Source: Cryomorphaceae bacterium
GTDB lineage: Bacteria; Bacteroidota; Bacteroidia; Flavobacteriales_D; Crocinitomicaceae
Length of the DNA stretch: 5,736 bases
Assembly: GCA_027485365.1 (NCBI GenBank)
Contig: JAIXRD010000254.1
Coordinates: 1-5,736 of the forward strand
Direction of reading: 5' to 3'
A model generated the notes under the pieces. That model was given only the letters and a program-made list of their open reading frames with translations. It was not told the origin of the DNA and made no database searches. Positions 1-5,736 of this stretch are shown here, in pieces (position 1 is the first letter of the stretch; the number at the start of each line of letters is the position of its first letter). The translations under genes were made by a program, and so were the position numbers.

Positions 1-177
1 AGATCAATAGAAGGTAAACTATATGTATTTGACATGCAGGGAAATCAAGTATTACTTCAAGACATTGGTTCTAAGGCTGAAATTAACTTATCCGATCTTG
101 CTAATGGGACCTATTTATTAAGAGCAAGTTTTGATGATTGTCAAAGTGAATCGATACGAGTTGTGGTGCAAAAATAA
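1..177 (+). CDS. C-terminal fragment of a secreted protein with a type IX secretion (Por) sorting domain
   Basis: Frame 1 is open from the first base to a TAA at 175-177, giving 58 residues whose start lies outside the window. The fragment begins RSIEGKLYVFDMQGNQV and continues through INLSDLANGTYLLRA to RVVVQK. This is the usual end of a T9SS type A sorting domain: a 'G.l.v.D..G..v' strand, then 'i.ls.L..G.Yll', then a short 'k/r.vvv.k' strand at the very C-terminus. In the known family this beta-sandwich tail directs export across the outer membrane of Bacteroidota and is normally cleaved by the PorU sortase on the cell surface. The function of the cargo cannot be told, because the rest of the protein is missing. 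It converges on the minus-strand barrel gene, with 131 bp between their stop codons. The sorting-domain call is strong by pattern but rests on an incomplete domain. Confidence 0.82.
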   Translation, partial: RSIEGKLYVFDMQGNQVLLQDIGSKAEINLSDLANGTYLLRASFDDCQSESIRVVVQK

Positions 178-308
178 CAGGCGGCGTTAAATGGATCATG
201 CTTTTTAAAGTCACTTGAATTAACGTATTCAAAGGAGCTGAGAAAATTTGATTTTAATCGTAAATTCCTTTGTTAGTATAAACGAACGTTGAAATATCTA
301 TGCACGCA

Positions 309-986
309 TTACTCCTCGTCCCAACCGGAATTCGTACTTTTCTTGCCATTGAAGTATCTAGAATAACCAAATCCAACAATGAGGTAGGAAGATAACTTGT
401 TCAATTCACTGGCGGAATATCCTAAATCAGAATTAATGCCGATATCCCAAGGTTTAAAACCAAAGCCATAAAACGCGTAGCCTATGGTTAAGCGAAAGGA
501 TGCATTCACATCCGCTGCTAAACAAATTCCTATGTTTGGTTCTATATATACCGATTGTTTAGAATTATAGGTAATCCCCATACTCTTTAGTGTATCCGTT
601 ACAAAGGCACTTTGGGCAAAACCTGCTTTCACACCAATATCTGTTGCTAAGCTTGGAGTCCAAAACTTTTCATGACCTAGCTTTATAAAAGCCGCCCCGT
701 TGTGCATTCCACCACTAATTTTCTGATTTATTCGAAACTGATTGATATTAAAGTAAGAATAATGCATCCCCGCTCCAAACATTAAACCCGACCTCAAGGT
801 ATATTGATACATCGGTGAAACATAAACTACTCCTTGCATTATGTTTTTAAACGGGGCATTAACAAAGCCATTCGGTAACCCCAACTCCAAAACAAAGGAA
901 TCGTCAATTTCCATATCCTGTGCCGTATAACTACCTTGCAGCCAAGCAAAAACCACAAGTAGCAGGGTATAAATTCCTTTTTTCAT
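309..986 (-). CDS. Small outer-membrane beta-barrel protein of unknown function
   Basis: The 225-residue product starts with MKKGIYTLLLVVFAWLQG, a clear Sec signal peptide: basic N-terminus, hydrophobic core at about 5-16, and probable cleavage near the TAQD at 21-24. The mature part alternates polar and hydrophobic/aromatic residues with many Gly and Tyr, in about eight predicted strands (for example 52-62, 65-79, 95-105, 143-157, 161-173 and 199-212). The last strand is SSYLIVGFGYSRYF, an aromatic-ended strand as in barrel-insertion signals, followed by a short charged tail (GKKSTNSGWDEE). This fits an 8-stranded barrel of the porin/OmpW-like hypothetical type common in Bacteroidota, but I recognise no specific family. 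The ATG at 986-984 lies 11 bp after the flippase stop. It has no Shine-Dalgarno sequence, which is normal for the phylum. An overlapping ATG 4 bases upstream is out of frame. It is probably the last gene of the carB operon. Its partner or substrate is unknown. Confidence 0.72.
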   Translation of the reverse strand: MKKGIYTLLLVVFAWLQGSYTAQDMEIDDSFVLELGLPNGFVNAPFKNIMQGVVYVSPMYQYTLRSGLMFGAGMHYSYFNINQFRINQKISGGMHNGAAFIKLGHEKFWTPSLATDIGVKAGFAQSAFVTDTLKSMGITYNSKQSVYIEPNIGICLAADVNASFRLTIGYAFYGFGFKPWDIGINSDLGYSASELNKLSSYLIVGFGYSRYFNGKKSTNSGWDEE

Positions 987-997
987 GCATTATAAAA

Positions 998-2518
998 TTA
1001 CAACTTTAAATATTTTTTCTTAACCGTCTGAATAAAATTACGCGCATATCCCGCAGTCTCTGGCTCCAAATTAAAGCGTAGAACAGGGAATACAAATCCA
1101 CCAAAAACTAACGCTTCTATGCAGCCTATACGCAAAAGCTTATAAATCGTTGTGGATTCGGAATGAAATGGAAAAAAATAGACAGTTACGTAATAAATTC
1201 CCAGTACACCTAAAAACACCATCAAGGGCTTTATATGTCCCCAATGAAATGGATTCAGTCGATAAGCCCAATAAATATAAACGGAACGGGCAACATTGTA
1301 AAACACAAAGATAAATCCAGTAGCAAATCCAACACCAGCTATTCCATATCGTGGAATTAATAAGCGATTCAGGACATATATTCCCGCACACAGAAATACG
1401 GTAAAGAGTAAATCATACTTGTATTTTCGTGAAGTAGCAAAAATGATTCCGTTGAGTCCGCAATACATATCCACTACCCTACCCAATAATAAGAAAAACA
1501 AGACAGGAATTCCTGCACTGAATTCCGGTTTCAAAAAGGAAAACAACTCATGAACCGGCAGCCATAAGCCCAAAAAGGACAATAAACCAATAAACAAGCC
1601 TGCACCGCTCGACTTTTGGTAGATTTCTTGAAGCCCCTTCATGTTTTTTTCCTTCCAAAGTTTAGCCACTATGGGTGAGCTTACACGCGTCATCGCACGA
1701 AAGGGTATTAGCATGGCGCTGGTCACTTGAACCATGGTGGTGTAAATCCCTGTAGCCGCCAGCCCAATCATTCCACCGATCATCACTGCATCCATCGTCA
1801 CTACGACCATTGTGGCTAAGGTATTTACGTACGAAAAAAGGCTGAATGAAAGGATAATTTTTCGAAATCGTTTTGGAATGGTAATGTGTTTTAATGAATA
1901 GTGTAATTCTTGATGATAAATCAAATATCCCATTAAAACCAATGCAGGTAACATATTACTCAACATTAGCACCGTTAAAAATACTTCAAACGAAATGTAA
2001 TCTAATGCATATACTACAAGCAGTATCGTTGTTAACACTCTAAGCCCTATGTCCTGTAAAAATACCGGCAGAATATTCTTAAACATTCCACGCATGTGGT
2101 TCTCAAATAGCATGAACAGTACATTGCCTACACCAACCGGAATCACCCACCAGGCATAGCGATTGAATAACGGAGATTTATCATGAAAATAGGCTCCGAT
2201 TTCAGAAAAAAAAAAAAAAAAAAATACCGAACAGAGCAAGATTCCAAAGCATACAATAAGCACATTAAACAAAAGGAACCCATAGTGCTTTTTTGCTTCG
2301 TTTCGAAAAAATGGAAAAAAACGCCAAGTGACATAGATACTCCCAAGATTACTTAATTGAGCAAACAACAATCCGGTGGTGGTCAGTAGATTAACCAACC
2401 CGATTTCAACTGTTGTGAGAAATAAAATAAACAGAAAAGCCTTGTTGATATACCCCAGAACCAATCCTATGTAAGAGATTAGCGTCGTTCGTAAAGCATC
2501 TTTCTTTACAATTCCCAT
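998..2518 (-). CDS. Wzx/MATE-like polysaccharide flippase (lipopolysaccharide biosynthesis protein)
   Basis: The 506-residue product is strongly hydrophobic, with about 14 predicted membrane helices (roughly 12-35, 41-62, 80-105, 120-140, 155-172, 180-200, 222-248, 252-275, 306-326, 336-352, 368-388, 393-415, 430-450 and 463-480). This is the topology of the MOP superfamily to which Wzx and MATE proteins belong. The N-terminus MGIVKKDALRTTLISYIG, followed by GYIN, and the WRFFPFFRN segment at 65-73 look like the Bacteroidota oligosaccharide flippase/RfbX-type proteins. Such proteins move undecaprenyl-linked glycans across the inner membrane. The glycan is unknown because no glycosyltransferases lie in the window. 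The ATG at 2518-2516 is one base after the carB stop (TAGCATG), so translation is probably coupled. The odd feature is an uninterrupted run of 19 T on the coding strand, which encodes Phe99-Phe104 and the first base of Ser105 in helix 3. The frame is intact here but would be lost with any tract change not divisible by three. MATE drug export is a less likely alternative. Confidence 0.85.
   Translation of the reverse strand: MGIVKKDALRTTLISYIGLVLGYINKAFLFILFLTTVEIGLVNLLTTTGLLFAQLSNLGSIYVTWRFFPFFRNEAKKHYGFLLFNVLIVCFGILLCSVFFFFFFSEIGAYFHDKSPLFNRYAWWVIPVGVGNVLFMLFENHMRGMFKNILPVFLQDIGLRVLTTILLVVYALDYISFEVFLTVLMLSNMLPALVLMGYLIYHQELHYSLKHITIPKRFRKIILSFSLFSYVNTLATMVVVTMDAVMIGGMIGLAATGIYTTMVQVTSAMLIPFRAMTRVSSPIVAKLWKEKNMKGLQEIYQKSSGAGLFIGLLSFLGLWLPVHELFSFLKPEFSAGIPVLFFLLLGRVVDMYCGLNGIIFATSRKYKYDLLFTVFLCAGIYVLNRLLIPRYGIAGVGFATGFIFVFYNVARSVYIYWAYRLNPFHWGHIKPLMVFLGVLGIYYVTVYFFPFHSESTTIYKLLRIGCIEALVFGGFVFPVLRFNLEPETAGYARNFIQTVKKKYLKL
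2206..2224. repeat. 19-nt mononucleotide tract (A on plus, T on the flippase coding strand)
   Basis: Positions 2206-2224 are all A on the plus strand, flanked by G at 2205 and T at 2225. In the flippase frame this is six TTT codons plus the T of TCT (Ser105), about one fifth of the way into the gene. With 18 T the frame shifts to LKSEPIFMINLRYSIAMPGG and a stop at 2145-2143, giving 124 residues. With 20 T a TTC is followed at once by TGA, giving 105 residues. Both products would keep only about three of 14 helices. Tracts of this length are intrinsically slippage-prone. Whether this one varies in the living population cannot be told from one sequence. Confidence 0.95.
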
Positions 2519-2522
2519 GCTA
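2516..2522 (-). other. carB stop / flippase start junction (TAGCATG)
   Basis: Read on the minus strand, the carB stop TAG (2522-2520) is separated by a single C (2519) from the flippase ATG (2518-2516). There is no room for an independent promoter or a separate leader other than the end of carB. The two genes are therefore expected to share a transcript, and ribosomes finishing carB could re-initiate on the flippase. No Shine-Dalgarno-like purine run stands out just upstream; the end of carB reads CACCTTTCTAGATAGC in this direction. Confidence 0.8.
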
Positions 2523-5336
2523 TCTAGAAAGGTGCATATTCCGCTTGGAATACACCTTGGTAAAGAACGGATCTTTCAAGTCTTTAATAAAACGAATCGC
2601 TTCACCTGTAGACTTCATTTCAGGTCCAAGTTCTTTCTTCACATCGGGGAATTTCTCATATGAGAATACTGGTATTTTAATCGCATACCCCTCTTTTCGT
2701 GGATTGAATGTGAAGTCCTTAACTTTCTTCTCTCCAAGCATGACCTTCGTAGCATAATTTACATACGGTTCATCGTAGGCTTTAGCAATAAACGGAACCG
2801 TTCTCGAAGCGCGCGGATTGGCTTCAATCACATAGACTTTATCATCTTTGATTGCAAATTGAATATTAATCAACCCAACCGTGCGTAATTCTACCGCTAT
2901 TTTCCGTGTGATGTCTTCAATTTGTGTCATCACAAAATCGCCTAAATTATACGGAGGCAACACGGCATAGGAATCTCCGGAGTGAATGCCCGCAGGCTCA
3001 ATGTGCTGCATGATTCCAATAATATATACATCTTCTCCATCGCAAATCGCATCTGCCTCGGCTTCAATCGCCCCCCCCAAGAAATGGTCTAATAAAATCT
3101 GATTACTTCCCATTTCGTTGATAATATCCACGACATGGTGTTCAAGCTCTTCTTTGTTAATTACAATTTTCATTTTCTGACCACCCAATACGTAACTTGG
3201 TCGAACTAACAATGGAAATCCTAACTCATCAGCCAACTCAAGTGCTTGTTCTGCACTTTCTACCACACCGTATTGAGGAAACGGGATGCTATGTTGTTCT
3301 AACAATTTCGAGAATCGTCCCCTATCTTCTGCTAAATCCAAGGCATCAAAGCTCGTCCCTAAAATTTTAACTCCGTATCGTTGTAATTTCTCCGCTAATT
3401 TAAGCGCCGTTTGTCCACCGAGCTGAACAATCACGCCTTCAGGTTTCTCATGCTGAATGATATCGTAAATATGCTCCCAAAATACCGGTTCAAAATATAA
3501 TTTATCAGCAGTGTCAAAATCGGTAGAAACGGTCTCTGGATTACAGTTAATCATGATCGTTTCATAACCACATTCACGAGCAGCCAATACCCCATGCACA
3601 CACGAATAGTCAAATTCTATTCCTTGTCCGATGCGGTTGGGACCAGAACCTAAAACCACCACCTTTTTACGATCGCTAACCGCACTTTCATTTTCAAACT
3701 CAAAGGTTGAATAATAATATGGCGTTTGTGCCTCAAATTCTGCTGCACAGGTATCAACTAATTTGTAGACCCGTTGAATTCCGAGTTCAGTTCGTTTTGC
3801 GTACACTTCGGATTCAAGGCAACGAAGCAAGTGTGCTACTTGACGATCAGCGTACCCTTTTTGCTTGGCTTCGAACAATAAATCCGTTGGGATATTTTCA
3901 ATGGAATGTCTCTCAATTTTGCGTTCTAATTTGATGAGGTCTTCAATTTGTCTTAAGAACCATATATCGATTTTCGTTTTCTCAACAATGGTTTTAAAAG
4001 GAATCCCCAATTTTATGGCATCGTAAATGTGAAACAAACGATTCCAACTTGGTTTTTCTAAGCTATTTAATATTTCATTCTGGTTAGTCAACTCCTTTCC
4101 GTCAGCTCCAAGACCATTTCTATTAATTTCTAGGGATTGACAAGCCTTTTGTAGCGCTTCTTGAAACGATCGTCCAATGCCCATAACCTCACCAACCGAC
4201 TTCATTTGTAGGCCTAATTCACGGTTAGTTCCTGGGAATTTATTAAAGTTCCAACGCGGGATTTTTACGATTACATAGTCTAAAGTTGGTTCAAATAAGG
4301 CAGAGGTTGTCTTTGTAATTTGATTTTGAAGTTCATCCAAATGATACCCAATAGCCAATTTAGAAGCGATTTTAGCAATGGGATAACCCGTTGCTTTGGA
4401 GGCTAATGCCGAAGAGCGCGAAACGCGAGGATTTATTTCAATGGCAATAATATCTTCCTTTTCATCTGGAGATACGGCAAATTGTACGTTACAACCCCCA
4501 GCAAAATTACCGATCGAACGCATCATTTTAATGGCCATATCGCGCATTTTCTGAAATGTTGTATCGGATAAAGTCATTGCCGGAGCCACGGTAATTGAGT
4601 CACCGGTATGAATTCCCATCGGATCAAAGTTCTCAATAGAACAAATAATTACCACATTATCGTTTGCATCACGCAACAATTCTAACTCATACTCCTTCCA
4701 CCCGATCAAGGCTTTATCGATCATCACCTCATGAATCGGAGATAATTCCAATCCACGTTCTAAGAGGTTATCAAATTGGTCTGGTTTATAGAGGATTGAA
4801 GCCCCTGAACCACCTAGTGTGTAACTTGGACGGATACATAAAGGGAATCCAAATTCCTGAGCAATCTCTTTCCCTTCAAGAAACGATTTTGCAGTTTTTT
4901 GTGGCGCCATTGGTACACCAATCTCGGTCATTAAATCACGAAACGCCTCCCTGTTTTCTGTAATTTCTATGGCTTTAATATCCACACCAATAATTCTTAC
5001 CCCATGTTGCTCCCAAATTCCAAGTTCGTCGCAAGCAATACATAGATTCAAGGCTGTTTGTCCCCCCATGGTCGGCAAGACCGCATCAATTTTATGTTTT
5101 GAAAGGATTTCAACTATACTTTCCGTTTCTAAAGGTAAGAGGTACACGTTATCTGCAACAACCTTATCGGTCATGATGGTTGCTGGATTAGAATTTATAA
5201 GGGTTACCTCAATTCCTTCCTCACGCAATGAGCGAGCGGCTTGAGATCCAGAGTAATCAAATTCACAGGCCTGACCAATCACAATTGGACCAGAACCGAT
5301 AATTAAAACAGATGAAATGGAGGTGTCTTTTGGCAT
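2520..5336 (-). CDS. carB: Carbamoyl-phosphate synthase large subunit, short form without the C-terminal MGS-like domain
   Basis: The enzyme makes carbamoyl phosphate from bicarbonate, ATP and ammonia (delivered from glutamine by CarA, which is not in the window), for pyrimidine and arginine synthesis in the cytoplasm. The product has 938 residues. The carboxyphosphate half is about 1-402, with GSGPIVIGQACEFDYSG at 14-30, Arg129, Arg169 in CIRPSYTLGGSG, Glu215 in GWKEYELE, and the ATP-grasp metal ligands Glu300 and Asn302 in IEINPRVSRSSA. A linker/oligomerisation region spans about 403-553. The carbamoyl-phosphate half is about 554-915, with GSGPNRIGQGIEFDYSC at 563-579, Arg712 in VRPSYVLGG, HIEPAGIHSGDS, and Glu838/Asn840 in IEANPRASRT. 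The start matches the family opening (MPKxTxIxSVLIIGSGP). The E. coli protein is about 1,073 residues; here the sequence stops just after GPEMKSTGEAIRFI, so the roughly 135-residue MGS-like allosteric domain is absent. It is first gene of the minus-strand cluster. A G8 tract encodes Gly754-Gly755. Confidence 0.98.
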   Translation of the reverse strand: MPKDTSISSVLIIGSGPIVIGQACEFDYSGSQAARSLREEGIEVTLINSNPATIMTDKVVADNVYLLPLETESIVEILSKHKIDAVLPTMGGQTALNLCIACDELGIWEQHGVRIIGVDIKAIEITENREAFRDLMTEIGVPMAPQKTAKSFLEGKEIAQEFGFPLCIRPSYTLGGSGASILYKPDQFDNLLERGLELSPIHEVMIDKALIGWKEYELELLRDANDNVVIICSIENFDPMGIHTGDSITVAPAMTLSDTTFQKMRDMAIKMMRSIGNFAGGCNVQFAVSPDEKEDIIAIEINPRVSRSSALASKATGYPIAKIASKLAIGYHLDELQNQITKTTSALFEPTLDYVIVKIPRWNFNKFPGTNRELGLQMKSVGEVMGIGRSFQEALQKACQSLEINRNGLGADGKELTNQNEILNSLEKPSWNRLFHIYDAIKLGIPFKTIVEKTKIDIWFLRQIEDLIKLERKIERHSIENIPTDLLFEAKQKGYADRQVAHLLRCLESEVYAKRTELGIQRVYKLVDTCAAEFEAQTPYYYSTFEFENESAVSDRKKVVVLGSGPNRIGQGIEFDYSCVHGVLAARECGYETIMINCNPETVSTDFDTADKLYFEPVFWEHIYDIIQHEKPEGVIVQLGGQTALKLAEKLQRYGVKILGTSFDALDLAEDRGRFSKLLEQHSIPFPQYGVVESAEQALELADELGFPLLVRPSYVLGGQKMKIVINKEELEHHVVDIINEMGSNQILLDHFLGGAIEAEADAICDGEDVYIIGIMQHIEPAGIHSGDSYAVLPPYNLGDFVMTQIEDITRKIAVELRTVGLINIQFAIKDDKVYVIEANPRASRTVPFIAKAYDEPYVNYATKVMLGEKKVKDFTFNPRKEGYAIKIPVFSYEKFPDVKKELGPEMKSTGEAIRFIKDLKDPFFTKVYSKRNMHLSR
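3071..3078. repeat. 8-nt C/G homopolymer inside carB
   Basis: Eight consecutive C on the plus strand (eight G on the coding strand) cover the last base of Leu753, codons Gly754-Gly755 and the first base of Ala756, in the segment HFLGGAIEAEADAICDG of the second ATP-grasp half. E. coli CarB has an Asp-Asp pair at the Gly-Gly position. The tract is much shorter than the flippase tract, and carB is expected to be needed for growth without pyrimidines, so it is listed as sequence structure rather than as a proposed switch. Confidence 0.9.
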
Positions 5337-5340
5337 GTTT

Positions 5341-5370
5341 ACAATTTAAGCTTGCGGCTGTATAAATTGT
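5341..5370. repeat. Inverted repeat (8-bp arms) in the carB leader
   Basis: ACAATTTA at 5341-5348 is perfectly complementary in inverted orientation to TAAATTGT at 5363-5370, with a 14-bp spacer. Inside the spacer, AGC at 5349-5351 can also pair with GCT at 5357-5359, leaving a bulge at 5360-5362. The repeat lies between the candidate carB -7 element and the carB start codon, ending 4 bp before the ATG. It could form a hairpin at the 5' end of the mRNA or be a dimeric regulator site. It is AT-rich, and an 8-bp match of this kind can arise by chance, so the function is uncertain. Confidence 0.45.
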
Positions 5371-5373
5371 GGA

Positions 5374-5381
5374 CAAAATTA
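5374..5381 (-). promoter_or_regulatory. Candidate Bacteroidota -7 element (TAATTTTG) for the carB operon
   Basis: Read on the minus strand, 5381-5374 is TAATTTTG, a full match to the TAnnTTTG -7 consensus of the Bacteroidota housekeeping sigma factor. Transcription would begin a few bases downstream, around 5367-5370, giving a leader of about 31-34 nt before the carB ATG, which is a reasonable length. I find no clear TTG/TTTG -33 element at the expected 17-23 bp upstream, so the call rests on one element and its position. Confidence 0.42.
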
Positions 5382-5478
5382 GCTTAAAAACAGGCACGAA
5401 GTTTTAATTGATGCCAGGTAATTTTTACACAATTCCATTAAAAATGTTAATAGCGATGTTACCCTTTCAGGAAAATCC

Positions 5479-5486
5479 TATTTTTG
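5479..5486 (+). promoter_or_regulatory. Possible -7 element (TATTTTTG) for the DUF4159 gene
   Basis: TATTTTTG at 5479-5486 fits TAnnTTTG on the plus strand. It sits only 8 bp before the preferred ATG at 5495, so a transcript from it would be leaderless or nearly so. No -33 element is visible. The element is an 8-mer with two free positions in AT-rich DNA, so chance occurrence is quite possible. Confidence 0.22.
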
Positions 5487-5494
5487 TTGTAGCC

Positions 5495-5736
5495 ATGAGG
5501 ACAACCATTACACTTTCCCTAATTCTGATTAGCTATTTAATGCTTGGTCAAACGCAAAGCAGTTACAAGTTAGCGGTATTAAAATACAACGGAGGGGGAG
5601 ATTATTATGCGAATCCTACGGCCCTACCCAATCTGGTTCAATTTTGCAATCAAAATATTGGAACACAAATCGCAAAGGAGGTTCCTTATGTAGATGCGGG
5701 AAGTAAAGACATTTTTTTGTATCCGTTTGTGCATAT
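5495..5736 (+). CDS. N-terminal fragment of a DUF4159-type exported protein
   Basis: An open frame runs from ATG 5495 to the window edge (80 whole codons plus two bases), so the gene continues beyond. MRTTITLSLILISYLMLGQTQ is a good Sec signal peptide, with cleavage probably near GQTQ. The mature part starts YKLAVLKYNGGGDYYANPTAL, then PNLVQFCNQN, and later DIFLYPFVH. This matches my recollection of the DUF4159 opening in Bacteroidota (L-Y-x-GGGDWYANPTALPNL, then lF-YPFvHmTGHG). The family's biochemical role is not established; a glutamine-amidotransferase-like fold has been associated with it. Here the usual Trp is Tyr (GGGDYYANP). In-frame ATGs also exist at 5411, 5444 and 5456 after a TAA at 5405-5407. 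I prefer 5495 because it puts basic residue and hydrophobic core at the N-terminus. It is divergent from carB. Confidence 0.8.
   Translation, partial: MRTTITLSLILISYLMLGQTQSSYKLAVLKYNGGGDYYANPTALPNLVQFCNQNIGTQIAKEVPYVDAGSKDIFLYPFVH

Noticed and set aside
215..232. Inverted repeat TTGAAT (215-220) / ATTCAA (227-232) in the convergent gap, as a bidirectional terminator
   Set aside because: Only six AT-rich base pairs with a six-base loop and no T-run directly after it in either direction; too weak to call a terminator. The rest of 178-308 shows no gene or other structure.
1140..1391. 83-codon open frame overlapping the flippase
   Set aside because: Lies wholly inside the flippase in another frame, has no family-like pattern and is explained by the membrane-protein codon content.
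2306..2321. A6 and A7 runs in the flippase as further slippage sites
   Set aside because: They encode the FFPFFR segment, which seems family-typical, and runs of six or seven A are common in DNA of this composition.
2143..2346. 67-codon open frame containing the poly-Phe run inside the flippase
   Set aside because: It is the -1 frame of the flippase through the homopolymer, not a separate gene. Its tail is relevant only as the off-state product after a one-base loss.
3707..3934. Plus-strand 75-codon open frame opposite carB
   Set aside because: Antisense to well-conserved carB sequence, with no signal or domain pattern.
4664..5244. Two plus-strand open frames (99 and 91 codons) opposite carB
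   Set aside because: Both are antisense shadows of conserved carB codons; their His/Ser/Pro/Thr-rich sequence is typical of reverse-strand reading.
998..5336. Possibility that the carB cluster is a horizontally acquired defence or mobile system
   Set aside because: No integrase, transposase, terminal repeats, tRNA or composition change; carB is a full-featured housekeeping gene in a normal context.

Overview
The window reads as chromosomal DNA from a member of the Bacteroidota, most likely a Flavobacteriales-type organism. The evidence is a type IX secretion (T9SS) sorting domain at the left edge, a DUF4159-type protein at the right edge, a carbamoyl-phosphate synthase large subunit in a short form ending after the second synthetase half, starts without Shine-Dalgarno sequences, and TAnnTTTG-like -7 elements. 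Base composition is moderately AT-rich throughout, with no obvious compositional break, insertion sequence, CRISPR array, tRNA or rRNA.

Layout: (1) 1-177, plus strand, the last 58 codons of a secreted T9SS cargo protein. (2) 178-308, a convergent intergenic gap with no convincing terminator. (3) 309-5336, a tight minus-strand cluster read right to left: carB (5336-2520), then a Wzx/MATE-like polysaccharide flippase (2518-998), then a small outer-membrane beta-barrel protein (986-309). The gaps are 1 bp and 11 bp, so this is very likely one operon. (4) 5337-5494, a 158-bp divergent intergenic region with a candidate carB promoter and an inverted repeat in the carB leader. (5) 5495-5736, plus strand, the first 80 codons of a DUF4159-type exported protein, cut by the window edge.

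Functionally, carB supplies carbamoyl phosphate for pyrimidine and arginine synthesis. The two genes behind it look like cell-envelope genes: a 14-helix lipid-linked glycan flippase and a barrel protein of unknown role. Their link to carB may be only co-transcription.

The most notable signal is an uninterrupted 19-nt A/T homopolymer (2206-2224) inside the flippase reading frame. In this sequence it is in frame (six Phe codons in the third membrane helix). One base lost or gained would truncate the protein after 124 or 105 residues, which is the expected architecture of a slipped-strand phase-variation switch. A sequencing or assembly length error at the homopolymer is the main alternative. 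A second, weaker tract (G8) lies in carB. I do not see an obviously new multi-gene system here.
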